Under the pieces are notes generated by a model. The model made no database searches, was not told the origin of the DNA, and was given only the letters and a program-made list of their open reading frames with translations. This document shows, piece after piece, positions 20,798 through 29,446 of a stretch of 53,156 bases of DNA (the first letter of the stretch is position 1; the number at the start of each line of letters is the position of its first letter). A program made the translations under genes and the position numbers. Source of the DNA: an uncultured Ligilactobacillus sp. (GTDB lineage: Bacteria; Bacillota; Bacilli; Lactobacillales; Lactobacillaceae); contig CALVCU010000024.1 of assembly GCA_944326135.1 (NCBI GenBank), forward strand, positions 1-53,156, in the 5' to 3' direction.

Positions 20798-21280
20798 TTA
20801 ATATACATCGCCATTATATGTTCCACTAGTTACATGACGAAAATCAAAAGTTGCTAATTCTTTCATTCTAATAATACGTGTAACACCAATTGCAACCATC
20901 AAATTTAATGGTTCATCAGCATCATCTGGAATTACCATTACTGTTTGCTTTCCTGATGCGCGTAAATATCCCATTTCATAAGCTACACCGTCATCAATTT
21001 GAGCAGGATTGTATAACATAATTCCAAGATCTGCTCCCATCATTCCTTCAATATCAGAAACATATGTCCGATTTTGCCATTCAACATCATGAATTAATTC
21101 AGGATGTTCATTAACATCTAAACCTTTATATTGATGATCTAATGGAAAATGAGAAAATTCTCGTGAAACTGAAGGATTTGCTTCGATTGCTTTTAATCCT
21201 TGCTCTAACTGCGCACGTTGTTCAGGAGTAAACCAACTACATGCAATATATGCTTTTACTGGACTAGGTTCATTTGCCAT
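20798..21280 (-). CDS. ndt: Nucleoside 2-deoxyribosyltransferase
   Basis: This enzyme swaps the base of deoxynucleosides, a salvage route typical of lactobacilli. It is 160 aa, normal length. YIACSWF opens the fold, and NPAQIDDGVAYEMGYLRASGK contains Asp96/Asp97 and the expected catalytic Glu102. The C-terminal region (about residues 145-160) matches the family, whose C-terminus completes a neighbouring active site. It lies upstream of the b5-like gene on the same strand. Confidence 0.93.
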   Translation of the reverse strand: MANEPSPVKAYIACSWFTPEQRAQLEQGLKAIEANPSVSREFSHFPLDHQYKGLDVNEHPELIHDVEWQNRTYVSDIEGMMGADLGIMLYNPAQIDDGVAYEMGYLRASGKQTVMVIPDDADEPLNLMVAIGVTRIIRMKELATFDFRHVTSGTYNGDVY

Positions 21281-21304
21281 ATAATTCTCTCCATTCTTTT
21301 GAAT

Positions 21305-21484
21305 TTATCTTGTAATATAACGCACAAACAAATAAACGCCGGCGCATAAACTCAAAATCCCTAAAATAGTAATTATAATTCTCATTAAAATGGCATCTCG
21401 TTCCTTCATTCCAAATGAATTGTAAATCATCAAAAACCCAATTACAATTAGTAATAAAATAATTAAAACAATTGAAATTCGCAT
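21305..21484 (-). CDS. Small two-helix membrane protein, unknown
   Basis: This 59-aa open frame starts at ATG 21484 behind AGGTGG. The translation has a hydrophobic helix from the start (MRISIVLIILLLIVIGFLM), a short polar loop (about YNSFGMKERDA) and a second helix (IIITILGILSLCAGVYLF), ending in RYITR. It lies 24 nt upstream of ndt in the same orientation and may be its operon leader gene. I do not recognise a family. Confidence 0.7.
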   Translation of the reverse strand: MRISIVLIILLLIVIGFLMIYNSFGMKERDAILMRIIITILGILSLCAGVYLFVRYITR

Positions 21485-21583
21485 CTTGACACCACCTAAC
21501 TTCCTATATAATTATCTTATCTTACATTAACTTTGAATGCTATGATTTTTGTTAAAAATATAAAAAGTTATTTTTTTTATAAT

Positions 21584-21611
21584 AAAAAAGCTATGACCAA
21601 TGTCATAGCTT
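21584..21611 (-). terminator. Terminator of the second apf gene
   Basis: AAGCTATGAC (21588-21597) pairs with GTCATAGCTT (21602-21611) over a 4-nt loop. Six T residues follow on the minus strand, 18 nt beyond the apf stop. Confidence 0.9.
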
Positions 21612-21628
21612 CTCTTAATTCTTTTATT

Positions 21629-22270
21629 TTAGTACCAACCACATTGTTGCCAGTGTTGTTGTGCACCTTGCCATGAACCGTAACGTGAAGTTACATATTC
21701 ATCAGCAACTTTATCTTGGTTAGCTTCTGAATAATCACCATTTAAGTATGATGTACTTAATTGATATTTACCAATGTATTGACCATTACGTGCGTTGTAG
21801 TTACCGCCTGATTCGCGTGCAACAATCCATGCACGTGCTGCTTCTTCACTACTTGAAAGATTTGATGAGTAGTTATTGTTACTACTTGTTTGATTATTAT
21901 TTGATGTAGTAGTTGTGTTATATGAAACTTGTTGAGCAGCTGGTTGAGTTGTTTGTGTATTTGTTGCTTGTACATTTTGAGTTTGTGTAGCTTGACTTGC
22001 TGTTCCATTATTCACAGCAGTTGTTGTTGCAACTTGTTGTTCACCATTATTATTAACCTTCAATTGTTGACCAGCATAAATCATGTTGATGTTTGATAAA
22101 CTATTTAATGATTGAAGGCTTGAAATTGATGTATTGTATTCTTTAGCAATCTTTGAAAGTGTGTCACCACTTTTTACTGTAATTGTATCAGCATTAACTG
22201 CTGCGGCACTAACAGTAGTAACTCCTAAAGCTGTAGCAACTGTTACAAATAATTTTTTCATATTCTTCAT
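21629..22270 (-). CDS. Apf-type LysM surface protein (second paralogue)
   Basis: This 213-aa secreted protein has the same plan as 19833-20435: signal peptide ending near VNA, one LysM domain ([18 protein letters not shown]...), a long Asn/Gln/Thr linker and the C-terminal domain with [31 protein letters not shown] and RYGSWQGAQ. It ends in CGWY where the first ends in NGWY. ATG 22270 follows AGGAG with a rather long 12-nt gap. It has the closer match to published Apf proteins (GKYQL). The two genes face each other. Confidence 0.9.
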   Translation of the reverse strand: MKNMKKLFVTVATALGVTTVSAAAVNADTITVKSGDTLSKIAKEYNTSISSLQSLNSLSNINMIYAGQQLKVNNNGEQQVATTTAVNNGTASQATQTQNVQATNTQTTQPAAQQVSYNTTTTSNNNQTSSNNNYSSNLSSSEEAARAWIVARESGGNYNARNGQYIGKYQLSTSYLNGDYSEANQDKVADEYVTSRYGSWQGAQQHWQQCGWY

Positions 22271-22308
22271 AAATTAAATTCACTCCTGTAAAATTTGTCT
22301 TATCTATT

Positions 22309-22360
22309 TACTAAACTCTATACTTTGTTTCGCCTTCCATCGAAACAACATAGTTTAGTA
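22309..22360 (-). other. Nested inverted repeat at the apf start site and leader
   Basis: The inner arms TTGTTTCG (22325-22332) and CGAAACAA (22341-22348) would form an 8-bp hairpin near the mRNA 5' end. The outer arms TACTAAACT (22309-22317) and AGTTTAGTA (22352-22360) are perfectly complementary, and the upstream one overlaps the TATACT -10. The inner hairpin may protect the 5' end; the outer repeat could be an operator. Confidence 0.5.
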
Positions 22361-22389
22361 TAAGAGGTCTGTGTAACAATAAAATAGCA
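22357..22389 (-). promoter_or_regulatory. apf (second) promoter with WalR-like direct repeat
   Basis: On the minus strand: TGCTAT (22384-22389), five bases, TGTTAC (22373-22378), ten bases, TATACT (22357-22362). Hexamers and both spacings equal those of the other apf promoter, while the bases between them differ, which argues for selection on the motif. Confidence 0.55.
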
Positions 22390-22592
22390 AATGAATTACT
22401 ATTTCCCCCATTTCTGTAATATTTATATTACTCTTGTAATAATTCGCAACAAATTTCAACAATATATTTTGATATATATCAGCTTATTCCCTTACCTATG
22501 GTATTTGTAGAAATTCGCTAAAATATGACAAAAAATGCACTTTTTACCTAATATTCAAACTTATTTTGCTCAAAAAAATTATTTTTTATTAA
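22390..22592. other. AT-rich intergenic region upstream of apf
   Basis: I see no gene here. It lies between the apf promoter and the terminator of the VTT-family gene. Several TGTAAT/ATTACA words occur (22415-22440), without an obvious repeat period. Confidence 0.4.
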
Positions 22593-22632
22593 AAAAATAG
22601 CGAAAAAACATCTTTAAATGTCTTTTTCGCTA
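22593..22632 (-). terminator. Terminator of the VTT-family gene
   Basis: On the minus strand TAGCGAAAAAGACAT pairs with ATGTTTTTTCGCTA across a short loop, followed by seven T residues (22632 down to 22591). It begins about 30 nt after the stop at 22662. Confidence 0.85.
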
Positions 22633-22661
22633 CTTTAAACCCTTATTTTGTAACAGTTTTG

Positions 22662-23366
22662 TTATTTTAAAACTTCATCTTCGCGTCTTTTTTTACTAAA
22701 TTCATGATAAATTTTTACTAATCCAGCAAAAATAATAACAATTAATACTACTGCGATAATCATTCTTAATGTATTTCCTTTAAATACAGCATCACCACCA
22801 AATGCATAAAGTAATGATGTTGGTAATGTTCCAATTGCAATACATGTTACTAATTTCGACAACTTCATTTTTAATTTAACCGCCATATAACTAGTAAAAC
22901 TTGATGGAATAAATGGAATTGCATATCCCAAAATGATCGCTAAAGCTGGATTCTTAAAGCGTTTAAATGAAGCCATTTGTTTCTTAAAGTTCTTTGATTT
23001 CTTAATAAAGTTAAAATGAGCCAACAAGTAAACTACTAATAAATCTCCTAAAACATACCCAATTAAGTTCATTAAAATTCCAGCCCATGGCCCATATAAT
23101 ACTCCATTAAAAATACATATTACAGCCACAGGTGCTCCTGGAATTGCTGTTAAAATTGCCGTTAATCCAATTAACAAGCATGCATCCTTTAATCCGTGAT
23201 GACGAAATGCTTGTTTCAAATATGCCCGATCAGCATTTGGATTAAATAGTTCTTTAATTTGAGGATAATAATCTTGAATTAAAAGAGTCAATAATCCAAG
23301 AGCTAATATAATCCCAAATGTTACTGCAGTATATAAGAAAATTTTACGTCTTGTTTCTTTTTTCAT
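22662..23366 (-). CDS. VTT-domain (TVP38/TMEM64, DedA-like) membrane protein
   Basis: This 234-aa integral membrane protein has an N-terminal helix followed by the VTT core: LTAILTAIPGAPVAVICIFNGVLYGPWAG, then GYAIPFIPSSFTSYMAVKLKMK with the conserved Pro/Ser pattern. Related proteins act in lipid carrier or phospholipid movement, which is family knowledge; the substrate here is unknown. The start ATG 23366 follows AAGGGATAGG. It is transcribed away from the TetR-ABC unit. Confidence 0.85.
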   Translation of the reverse strand: MKKETRRKIFLYTAVTFGIILALGLLTLLIQDYYPQIKELFNPNADRAYLKQAFRHHGLKDACLLIGLTAILTAIPGAPVAVICIFNGVLYGPWAGILMNLIGYVLGDLLVVYLLAHFNFIKKSKNFKKQMASFKRFKNPALAIILGYAIPFIPSSFTSYMAVKLKMKLSKLVTCIAIGTLPTSLLYAFGGDAVFKGNTLRMIIAVVLIVIIFAGLVKIYHEFSKKRREDEVLK

Positions 23367-23464
23367 AACCTATCCCTTAACTCATATATTTTCAAGTACA
23401 ATCATATCATTTAGCAACCAATATTTACACCTAACATCAAAGAATAACAAGTAAATTTAAAGAA

Positions 23465-23519
23465 TTGACACAGTGTCACCTTAAATAATATAATCAAATT
23501 AAAAAGTGACACAATGTCA
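23465..23519 (+). promoter_or_regulatory. TetR promoter with two operators
   Basis: TTGACA (23465-23470) and TATAAT (23489-23494) are 18 nt apart. Two near-identical palindromes flank the -10: TGACACAGTGTCA (23466-23478), overlapping the -35, and TGACACAATGTCA (23507-23519), between the start site and the ribosome site. The arrangement indicates autorepression of the regulator and its transporter. Confidence 0.85.
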
Positions 23520-23533
23520 ACCAGGAGGAAATT

Positions 23534-24037
23534 ATGCCTACAACTACTTTTGAACATTTAAATAATTTAAAAAAACAACGAATTGAACAAGCTCTTCTAA
23601 TCGAATTTTCTCATTATTCAATCAATGATGCTCAAGTCGCCCGAATTATCAAAAAAGCTGAAATTGCTCGTGGAGCATTTTATAAATATTTTGATAATTT
23701 AGAGGATGCTTATCAATATTTATTAAATAAAGCATTTAAAGAACTTCATAATGATTTATCTCTTGAGAATTTTCAAGATTCTTCATTTTTAATCGATAAA
23801 ATGAAAAAATTTATTGCTGAAGCTAATTCTAGTTCTTATTTTGATTTATTTAGAATGCATTTTAAAAGCAATGAACAATTGCTACATCCATTTATATCTA
23901 CTATAAAGTTTACTAAAAAGGAATGGATAATTTTCACATTAAGTCACGAAACTTTACGTGAGATTTTCTTAGATTATCCGCATCACACATTTTACTTAAA
24001 TCGTTTTGCAAATATTATTCAAAATATGAAGGAGTAA
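23534..24037 (+). CDS. TetR-family transcriptional regulator
   Basis: This 167-aa regulator has an N-terminal TetR helix-turn-helix: INDAQVARIIKKAEIARGAFYKYFDNLEDAYQYLL, with the typical Y-x-Y/F-F motif after the recognition helix. The C-terminal ligand domain is short and unlike any I can name. ATG 23534 follows AGGAGG. It is the first gene of a three-gene unit (next gene 5 nt on) and has two TGACAC-type operators at its promoter. The likely inducer is a substrate of the exporter. Confidence 0.9.
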   Translation: MPTTTFEHLNNLKKQRIEQALLIEFSHYSINDAQVARIIKKAEIARGAFYKYFDNLEDAYQYLLNKAFKELHNDLSLENFQDSSFLIDKMKKFIAEANSSSYFDLFRMHFKSNEQLLHPFISTIKFTKKEWIIFTLSHETLREIFLDYPHHTFYLNRFANIIQNMKE

Positions 24038-24042
24038 TAGTT

Positions 24043-25101
24043 ATGTTCTTAGCACTTAAAGAAATTAAACATGAAAAACTTAGATATAGTCTCGTTATTT
24101 CTATGGTTGTCTTAATTAGTTATTTAATTTTTATTTTAACAAGCCTAGCACAAGGACTCTCAAGTCAAAATACTGCAGCAATTGATACCTGGCATGCTCA
24201 ACAAATTGTATTAAATAAAAATTCAAATATCAGTATGCGACAGTCTTTTATTACTAAACAACAAGGAAAACAACTTAAACAAGGCAAAAATGAAGCATTA
24301 ATTGGACAAGCTAATGTTGTTGTTAAGCATCCTAATGCCAAAAAAATTTCTGCAACTTTTATTGGTATAAAATCTTCACAATTTATCTATCAAGATATGA
24401 AATTGACCAGTGGACATTTACCTAAAAATAATCATCAAGTTGTTTTAGATTCTTCTTTTCAAAATGATGGATATAAACTTAATCAATGGATTAAACTAAA
24501 CTCTCTTGAACAAAAATACCAAATAGTTGGATTTACTAATAACGCCAAAATTAATATTTCCCCTATTGTTTATGGTTTTTTAAGCGAATGGAATGAAATT
24601 AGTAATTTAAACACTAATTTCATTGGTAATGCATTAGTTACTAAATCAACTTCGTATAAAGTAAATTCTTCCGATTTACAAGTTTATTCTATTAACAAGT
24701 TTATAAATAATTTACCTGGATATACTGCACAAAATACAACATTTGAATTTATGATTGGTTTTTTAATGGTAATTTCTCTCATTGTAATTGCAATTTTCTT
24801 ATATATCATTACAAATCAAAAATTACCAAATTATGCTGTTTTAAGAGCACAAGGTATTCCTGCTAAAACTTTAGTAATTAATACAATTTCACAATCACTT
24901 ATATTAGTTATTAGCGGAATTTTAATCGGAGCATTACTAACATACCTTACAAGTATCTTTATTCCAGCTAGTGTGCCAATGACATTTAATCTTCCTATAC
25001 TAAGTGCAGTCGGATTAGGTTTAACACTTACATCTATATTAGGTGCTATTTTACCAATCTGGACTATCTTGAAGATTGATCCAATTAAAGTAATCGGGTA
25101 G
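24043..25101 (+). CDS. FtsX/MacB-type ABC transporter permease
   Basis: This 352-aa permease has one N-terminal helix (about residues 15-38), a large extracellular region (about 40-225) and three C-terminal helices with the FtsX signature (YAVLRAQGIPAKTL, then SAVGLGLTLTSILGAILPIW). That is the MacB-like mechanotransmission architecture. The ATPase partner follows 14 nt downstream and a TetR regulator precedes it. The natural cargo, such as an antimicrobial peptide or lipid, is not evident. Confidence 0.9.
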   Translation: MFLALKEIKHEKLRYSLVISMVVLISYLIFILTSLAQGLSSQNTAAIDTWHAQQIVLNKNSNISMRQSFITKQQGKQLKQGKNEALIGQANVVVKHPNAKKISATFIGIKSSQFIYQDMKLTSGHLPKNNHQVVLDSSFQNDGYKLNQWIKLNSLEQKYQIVGFTNNAKINISPIVYGFLSEWNEISNLNTNFIGNALVTKSTSYKVNSSDLQVYSINKFINNLPGYTAQNTTFEFMIGFLMVISLIVIAIFLYIITNQKLPNYAVLRAQGIPAKTLVINTISQSLILVISGILIGALLTYLTSIFIPASVPMTFNLPILSAVGLGLTLTSILGAILPIWTILKIDPIKVIG

Positions 25102-25115
25102 AAAGGAGTTTTAAT

Positions 25116-25790
25116 ATGGCTACGTTATTATTACAAAACGTGAATAAAATTTTTGGACAAGGAAGTGCTCAAGTTAATGCTTTAACTGATATTAATTTTA
25201 GTGCTGATTATGGAAAACTTTCACTCATTTTAGGACCATCAGGTTCAGGTAAAAGCACCTTTTTAACAATTGCAGGTGGTTTACAAACTCCAACTAGTGG
25301 CAAAGTTCTAATTAATGACAAAAATGTTCAAACACTAACCAGCAAACAGCGTGAAAAAATTCGTCTTAATCATATTGGCTTTGTATTACAATCATACAAT
25401 TTAGTCCCTTATTTAACTGTTGCGGATCAATTTAAATTAGTTGATAAAATAAAAAAGAAAAATAACATGTCAGCAGATCAATTAACAGCATTACTTAAAC
25501 AATTAGGTATTAATAATTTAATCAATAAGTATCCTGATGAGTTATCAGGAGGACAAAGTCAAAGAGTAGCCATTGCACGTGCTCTTTATCCTAATCCCGA
25601 AATAATATTAGCTGATGAACCAACTGCCGCTTTAGATACTGAACGCGTTGAAGAAGTTGGTAAAATCCTTGCTGAATTAGCCCATACACAACAACGTGCT
25701 GTCATTGTAGTAACTCATGATCTTCGTTTACGTAAATTTGCTGATAATATCTATAACATAATTGATGGTAAAATGACTCAAGAAAAATAA
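25116..25790 (+). CDS. ABC transporter ATP-binding protein (MacB/LolD-like)
   Basis: This 224-aa ATPase shows Walker A GPSGSGKST, the Q-loop region, signature LSGGQSQRVAIARAL and Walker B IILADEPTAALD, followed by VVTHD. It completes the exporter with the FtsX-type permease upstream. ATG 25116 follows AAAGGAG. No hairpin terminator is obvious between this gene and corA. Confidence 0.95.
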   Translation: MATLLLQNVNKIFGQGSAQVNALTDINFSADYGKLSLILGPSGSGKSTFLTIAGGLQTPTSGKVLINDKNVQTLTSKQREKIRLNHIGFVLQSYNLVPYLTVADQFKLVDKIKKKNNMSADQLTALLKQLGINNLINKYPDELSGGQSQRVAIARALYPNPEIILADEPTAALDTERVEEVGKILAELAHTQQRAVIVVTHDLRLRKFADNIYNIIDGKMTQEK

Positions 25791-25859
25791 TTTTTTTATT
25801 CATTCCCTCTCGTTTTTTTGTTACAATAATGAAGATATTGTTTAAAGAGGTGAAACATT

Positions 25860-26789
25860 TTGATCAAACACGAGGATTTACCAGAATTAGCATCTAATAA
25901 TTTTAAGTGGCTAGATGTTGTTGATATTGATGAAGCTGATATTCGTGAATTAAAAAAGACTTTTAAATTAACACCAGAAATTACATCATATATTTCTGAC
26001 TTAAATGAACGTCCGCACTATGACTATGATGAACACACTGATAGTCATTTGCTGGTATACGACGTTCCGTTATGGCCCAGTGTTGAAATTAATCACTTTA
26101 CAACACGTCCAATCGTCTTTTTGATTTATCAATCAACAGTCTTTACATTTCACACACATCGAACAAATTATGTGTTTGATCAATTTGTGGAATCTGACAT
26201 GCACAATCGTCTTGAAAATGTTAAAAATATTGTAGAATTTGTAATGTTGTTTTTATTTCATTCTACTCAATATTTTCAACGTGCACTTACTCAAATTAAT
26301 ACTGAACGAAACCAACTAGACCGTGCATTGAATAGCGAAATTGCTAACCGTGATTTACGAGAATTAGCACAAATTGAAAAAAGTTTAGTATATCTTTCTA
26401 GTAGTATTAGTACAAATTTAATGATGCTTGAGAGTTTGAATAAGACTCCATTGTCTTCTAAATTTACTACAGCCGCTTTAGAAAGATTAGATGATATTCT
26501 AATTGAATCGAATCAATCATCTCAAATGGTAAAAATTTCAAATGAAGTAACTGAGATGCTTTCTAAAACATCTAATAATATTTTGAATAACAACTTGAAC
26601 GATACCATGAAGTTCCTTACAGTATGGTCCTTGTTATTAACTATTCCAACTATTATTACTGGATTTTTTGGAATGAACGTTAATTTACCGTTAATGAATA
26701 ACCATTGGGCATGGTTAATAATTATTGTATTAAATATTGCCTTTATGATTTGGCTGTTTGTTTATATGAAAAAACATCACTTTATATAA
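25860..26789 (+). CDS. corA: CorA-family magnesium/divalent cation transporter
   Basis: This 309-aa protein has the CorA fold: a long cytoplasmic N-terminal part and two C-terminal helices, the first ending in the invariant GMN (FFGMNVNLPL). It forms pentameric channels for Mg2+ in known members. The start is TTG 25860 with GAGGTG 7 nt upstream; no ATG fits the conserved N-terminus. It is a single gene with a bidirectional terminator shared with codA. Confidence 0.92.
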   Translation: MIKHEDLPELASNNFKWLDVVDIDEADIRELKKTFKLTPEITSYISDLNERPHYDYDEHTDSHLLVYDVPLWPSVEINHFTTRPIVFLIYQSTVFTFHTHRTNYVFDQFVESDMHNRLENVKNIVEFVMLFLFHSTQYFQRALTQINTERNQLDRALNSEIANRDLRELAQIEKSLVYLSSSISTNLMMLESLNKTPLSSKFTTAALERLDDILIESNQSSQMVKISNEVTEMLSKTSNNILNNNLNDTMKFLTVWSLLLTIPTIITGFFGMNVNLPLMNNHWAWLIIIVLNIAFMIWLFVYMKKHHFI

Positions 26790-26791
26790 AA

Positions 26792-26823
26792 AAAAAGACT
26801 ATGTTTTAAAACATAGTCTTTTT
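26792..26823. terminator. Bidirectional terminator between corA and codA
   Basis: A fully palindromic stem (AAAAAGACTATGTTTT and its complement) centred at 26807/26808 has A and T runs at the ends, so it can serve corA on the plus strand and codA on the minus strand, both of which end here. Confidence 0.85.
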
Positions 26824-26825
26824 AT

Positions 26826-28061
26826 TTAGAATAACCGTTTAATATGTTTAGGTTCAGTTTCAACAATTAATTTACCATTTCTAATTGAAAATAGAACTTC
26901 TGCATGACAGTTCAATACATCATAAAAATTATTACCATTTAAAATAATACAATTAGCTGGTTTCCCTACTTCAATGCCGTAATGATCCATTATATGCAAA
27001 GTTTTTGCCGCATTATTCGTTACGAAATTATATGAATTAAGAATATCTTGATGTCCCATAATATGTCCTACAACTAATCCCATATATACAGGATCAAGCA
27101 TATTTCCATCCCCCATTGGATACCATGGATCTTTCAAATCATCTTCACCAAAGGAGACATTGATGCCTGCATCTTTCAATTCTTTTACTCTAGTCATACC
27201 TCTTCGTTTAGGATAAGAATCAAATCTTCCACCCAAATGAGTATTAACTAGAGGATTTGCAACAAAATTAATTTCAGACATTTTTAGTAACTTAAATAAT
27301 TTAAAACAATATGCATCATTATATGATCCCATCGCAGTTGTATGGCTTGCAGTTATTTTATTTCCCATACCAGTCTCATATGCTAATGTTGCTAGTGTCT
27401 CTAATCCACGCGCCTGTGGATCATCTATCTCATCACAATGTACATCAACTAATAAATCATTTTTTTCAGCTAAATTAACCGCATATTTAAGCGATTCTAC
27501 TCCATATTCACGTGTAAATTCATAATGTGGAATTCCTCCAATCGCATCTACACCCATTTTTACAGCTTCTTGCATTAATTCTTTCCCATTAGGAAAAGAT
27601 AAAATACCCTCTTGAGGGAATGCAACCAACTGTAATTCTACAATATCTTTCAATTCTTCTTTAATTTCTAATAAAGCTTTTAATGCTGTAAAATTAGGAT
27701 CTGTGACATCAACATGACTCCGAATAAATTGGATTCCGTTTTCTACTTGGCGATAAATTGCCTTTCTTGCTCTTTGCTTGACATCTTCTACCGTCAAAGT
27801 TTGTTTCCTTTCAGACCAAATATTAATTCCTTCAAATAAAGTTCCACTTTCATTCCATCTCGGTTGTCCGGCTGTTTGTGTTGCATCTAAGTGTACATGT
27901 GAATCAATATATGGTGGTAATATTAATTTATCATGTGCATTAATTACCCTTTCGTTTTCATAAGGCTTTATCTTTTCTGAAATTTTTTGAAACTTACCAT
28001 CCTTAATCCTAATATCTACTAATTCTTTTCGATTAGGTAATTTTACTTCTCTTAATAACAT
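26826..28061 (-). CDS. codA: Cytosine deaminase
   Basis: This metal-dependent amidohydrolase (411 aa) resembles E. coli CodA and makes uracil from cytosine. Metal ligands HVHLD (His55/His57), HCDE and SHTTAMGSYND are present, and the catalytic stretch reads SFGEDDLKDPWYPMG. E. coli has GHDD there, so a Glu replaces a His beside the catalytic Asp. ATG 28061 lies inside the codB end (10-nt overlap), so the pair is coupled: import then deamination. Confidence 0.93.
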   Translation of the reverse strand: MLLREVKLPNRKELVDIRIKDGKFQKISEKIKPYENERVINAHDKLILPPYIDSHVHLDATQTAGQPRWNESGTLFEGINIWSERKQTLTVEDVKQRARKAIYRQVENGIQFIRSHVDVTDPNFTALKALLEIKEELKDIVELQLVAFPQEGILSFPNGKELMQEAVKMGVDAIGGIPHYEFTREYGVESLKYAVNLAEKNDLLVDVHCDEIDDPQARGLETLATLAYETGMGNKITASHTTAMGSYNDAYCFKLFKLLKMSEINFVANPLVNTHLGGRFDSYPKRRGMTRVKELKDAGINVSFGEDDLKDPWYPMGDGNMLDPVYMGLVVGHIMGHQDILNSYNFVTNNAAKTLHIMDHYGIEVGKPANCIILNGNNFYDVLNCHAEVLFSIRNGKLIVETEPKHIKRLF

Positions 28062-29431
28062 TTATTTTCTCTCCTTAAAATGATATTTTGTGTAATAAAA
28101 TATATTATTGATGTAATTATCATTGCAATAAATGTTGCTCCAGTATAGTTTACAATAAATGAAATTTTTAGAAGTAAATTATAAATAACAATTCCAATTA
28201 CCCAAATTATAAATGCACTAATATTGAATCCTTTGAAATACCAATATTTTCCATGATCAATTGTCAATTCTTCTATATTATAATTTTGTTTATGTACAAA
28301 ATAAAAATCAGTAACAATAATTCCAATCATTGGTCCTAAAATCATTCCAATATAGTTTAAAAAAGCTTCAAAAGTATCTAAAAAGCTTCCAACAATTAAA
28401 GGAATAAATGTAACAAAAGTTGCTAAAATAGTAACAATCCATAACGCAGGTTTTAATTTTATTTTATGAAAAATATTATTTACAGCCGAGGCCGCCGCCA
28501 TTAAATTAGCAGCATTTGCAGTCATACTAGTTAGTACAATCACAATCATTGCAATTATTCCTAAACCTAATTTATTTGCAATTGTACTTGGATCAGAATT
28601 ATTAGGATTAAATTTACCAGATGTGATTGCAATACTAATTGTCGAAACCACACCAATTAGTGCAAACCATAATACACCAATTAATGCTCCCCAAAACGGA
28701 GCATGAGTTGAATTTTGTTTTTTACTTGTAAATCGAGTAAAATCAGCTCCTGCAGTAACCCAAGCCAAATTAAATGCAGCTAAAATATCCATTGCATCAC
28801 CGGCACTTAATTTTTCTGAAGTAGGAACAACCCAATCTACTAATTGCTGAAATGAAACTGTTTTAAATACAACAATTGATTCCCAAATAACAAATCCAAT
28901 TACAAAAATTATTCCAATTCTTTCAATTAATTGTACAGACCTTTCTCCCATTGATACACTAACTAAATGCAATATGCTCATTACCAGAATCCCAATAATC
29001 ACTCCTAGTAATCCTGTATTAGAAGTAGCATCATAAATTTTCCAACCAAATAAGTCATGAAAAATAATACTCAAAGAAGTAGCAGCAATAAAAGTATTTA
29101 CAGCTGTCCATCCAACAAATTGGATAACATTAATTAATGAGGGGATATAGCTTCCACGAACACCAAATGAACTTCGCGTTAAAGCCATCGTACTAATTCC
29201 AGTTACATATCCCATAAATCCCACTAATGAAAGTAGAAAATATGAAAGAACGGAAGATGCAAGTAGTACTTTAGTAGCTAAAACCAAACCACATGCTGCA
29301 ATTACTCCACCAATATACCATGTACCATTATTCGCATTTGCACCAATCCAAGTTGCAAACATATCCCAAAAAGACATGTGTCGATTGTCAAGTGGAATCT
29401 GCTCTACAGGATATTTCTTTTTATTTTCCAT
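28052..29431 (-). CDS. codB: Cytosine permease (NCS1 family)
   Basis: This membrane transporter (459 aa, about 12 helices) has the NCS1 motif MSFWDMFATWIGANANNGTWYIGG and the downstream NLAWVTAGADFTRF. Its position before codA supports cytosine as substrate. I prefer ATG 29431, because GAGG lies 8 nt upstream; ATG 29434 and a GTG at 29440 are also in frame, but the GTG is part of the ribosome site. A hairpin-terminator leader precedes it. Confidence 0.92.
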   Translation of the reverse strand: MENKKKYPVEQIPLDNRHMSFWDMFATWIGANANNGTWYIGGVIAACGLVLATKVLLASSVLSYFLLSLVGFMGYVTGISTMALTRSSFGVRGSYIPSLINVIQFVGWTAVNTFIAATSLSIIFHDLFGWKIYDATSNTGLLGVIIGILVMSILHLVSVSMGERSVQLIERIGIIFVIGFVIWESIVVFKTVSFQQLVDWVVPTSEKLSAGDAMDILAAFNLAWVTAGADFTRFTSKKQNSTHAPFWGALIGVLWFALIGVVSTISIAITSGKFNPNNSDPSTIANKLGLGIIAMIVIVLTSMTANAANLMAAASAVNNIFHKIKLKPALWIVTILATFVTFIPLIVGSFLDTFEAFLNYIGMILGPMIGIIVTDFYFVHKQNYNIEELTIDHGKYWYFKGFNISAFIIWVIGIVIYNLLLKISFIVNYTGATFIAMIITSIIYFITQNIILRRENKCY

Positions 29432-29446
29432 CATATACACCTCTTA

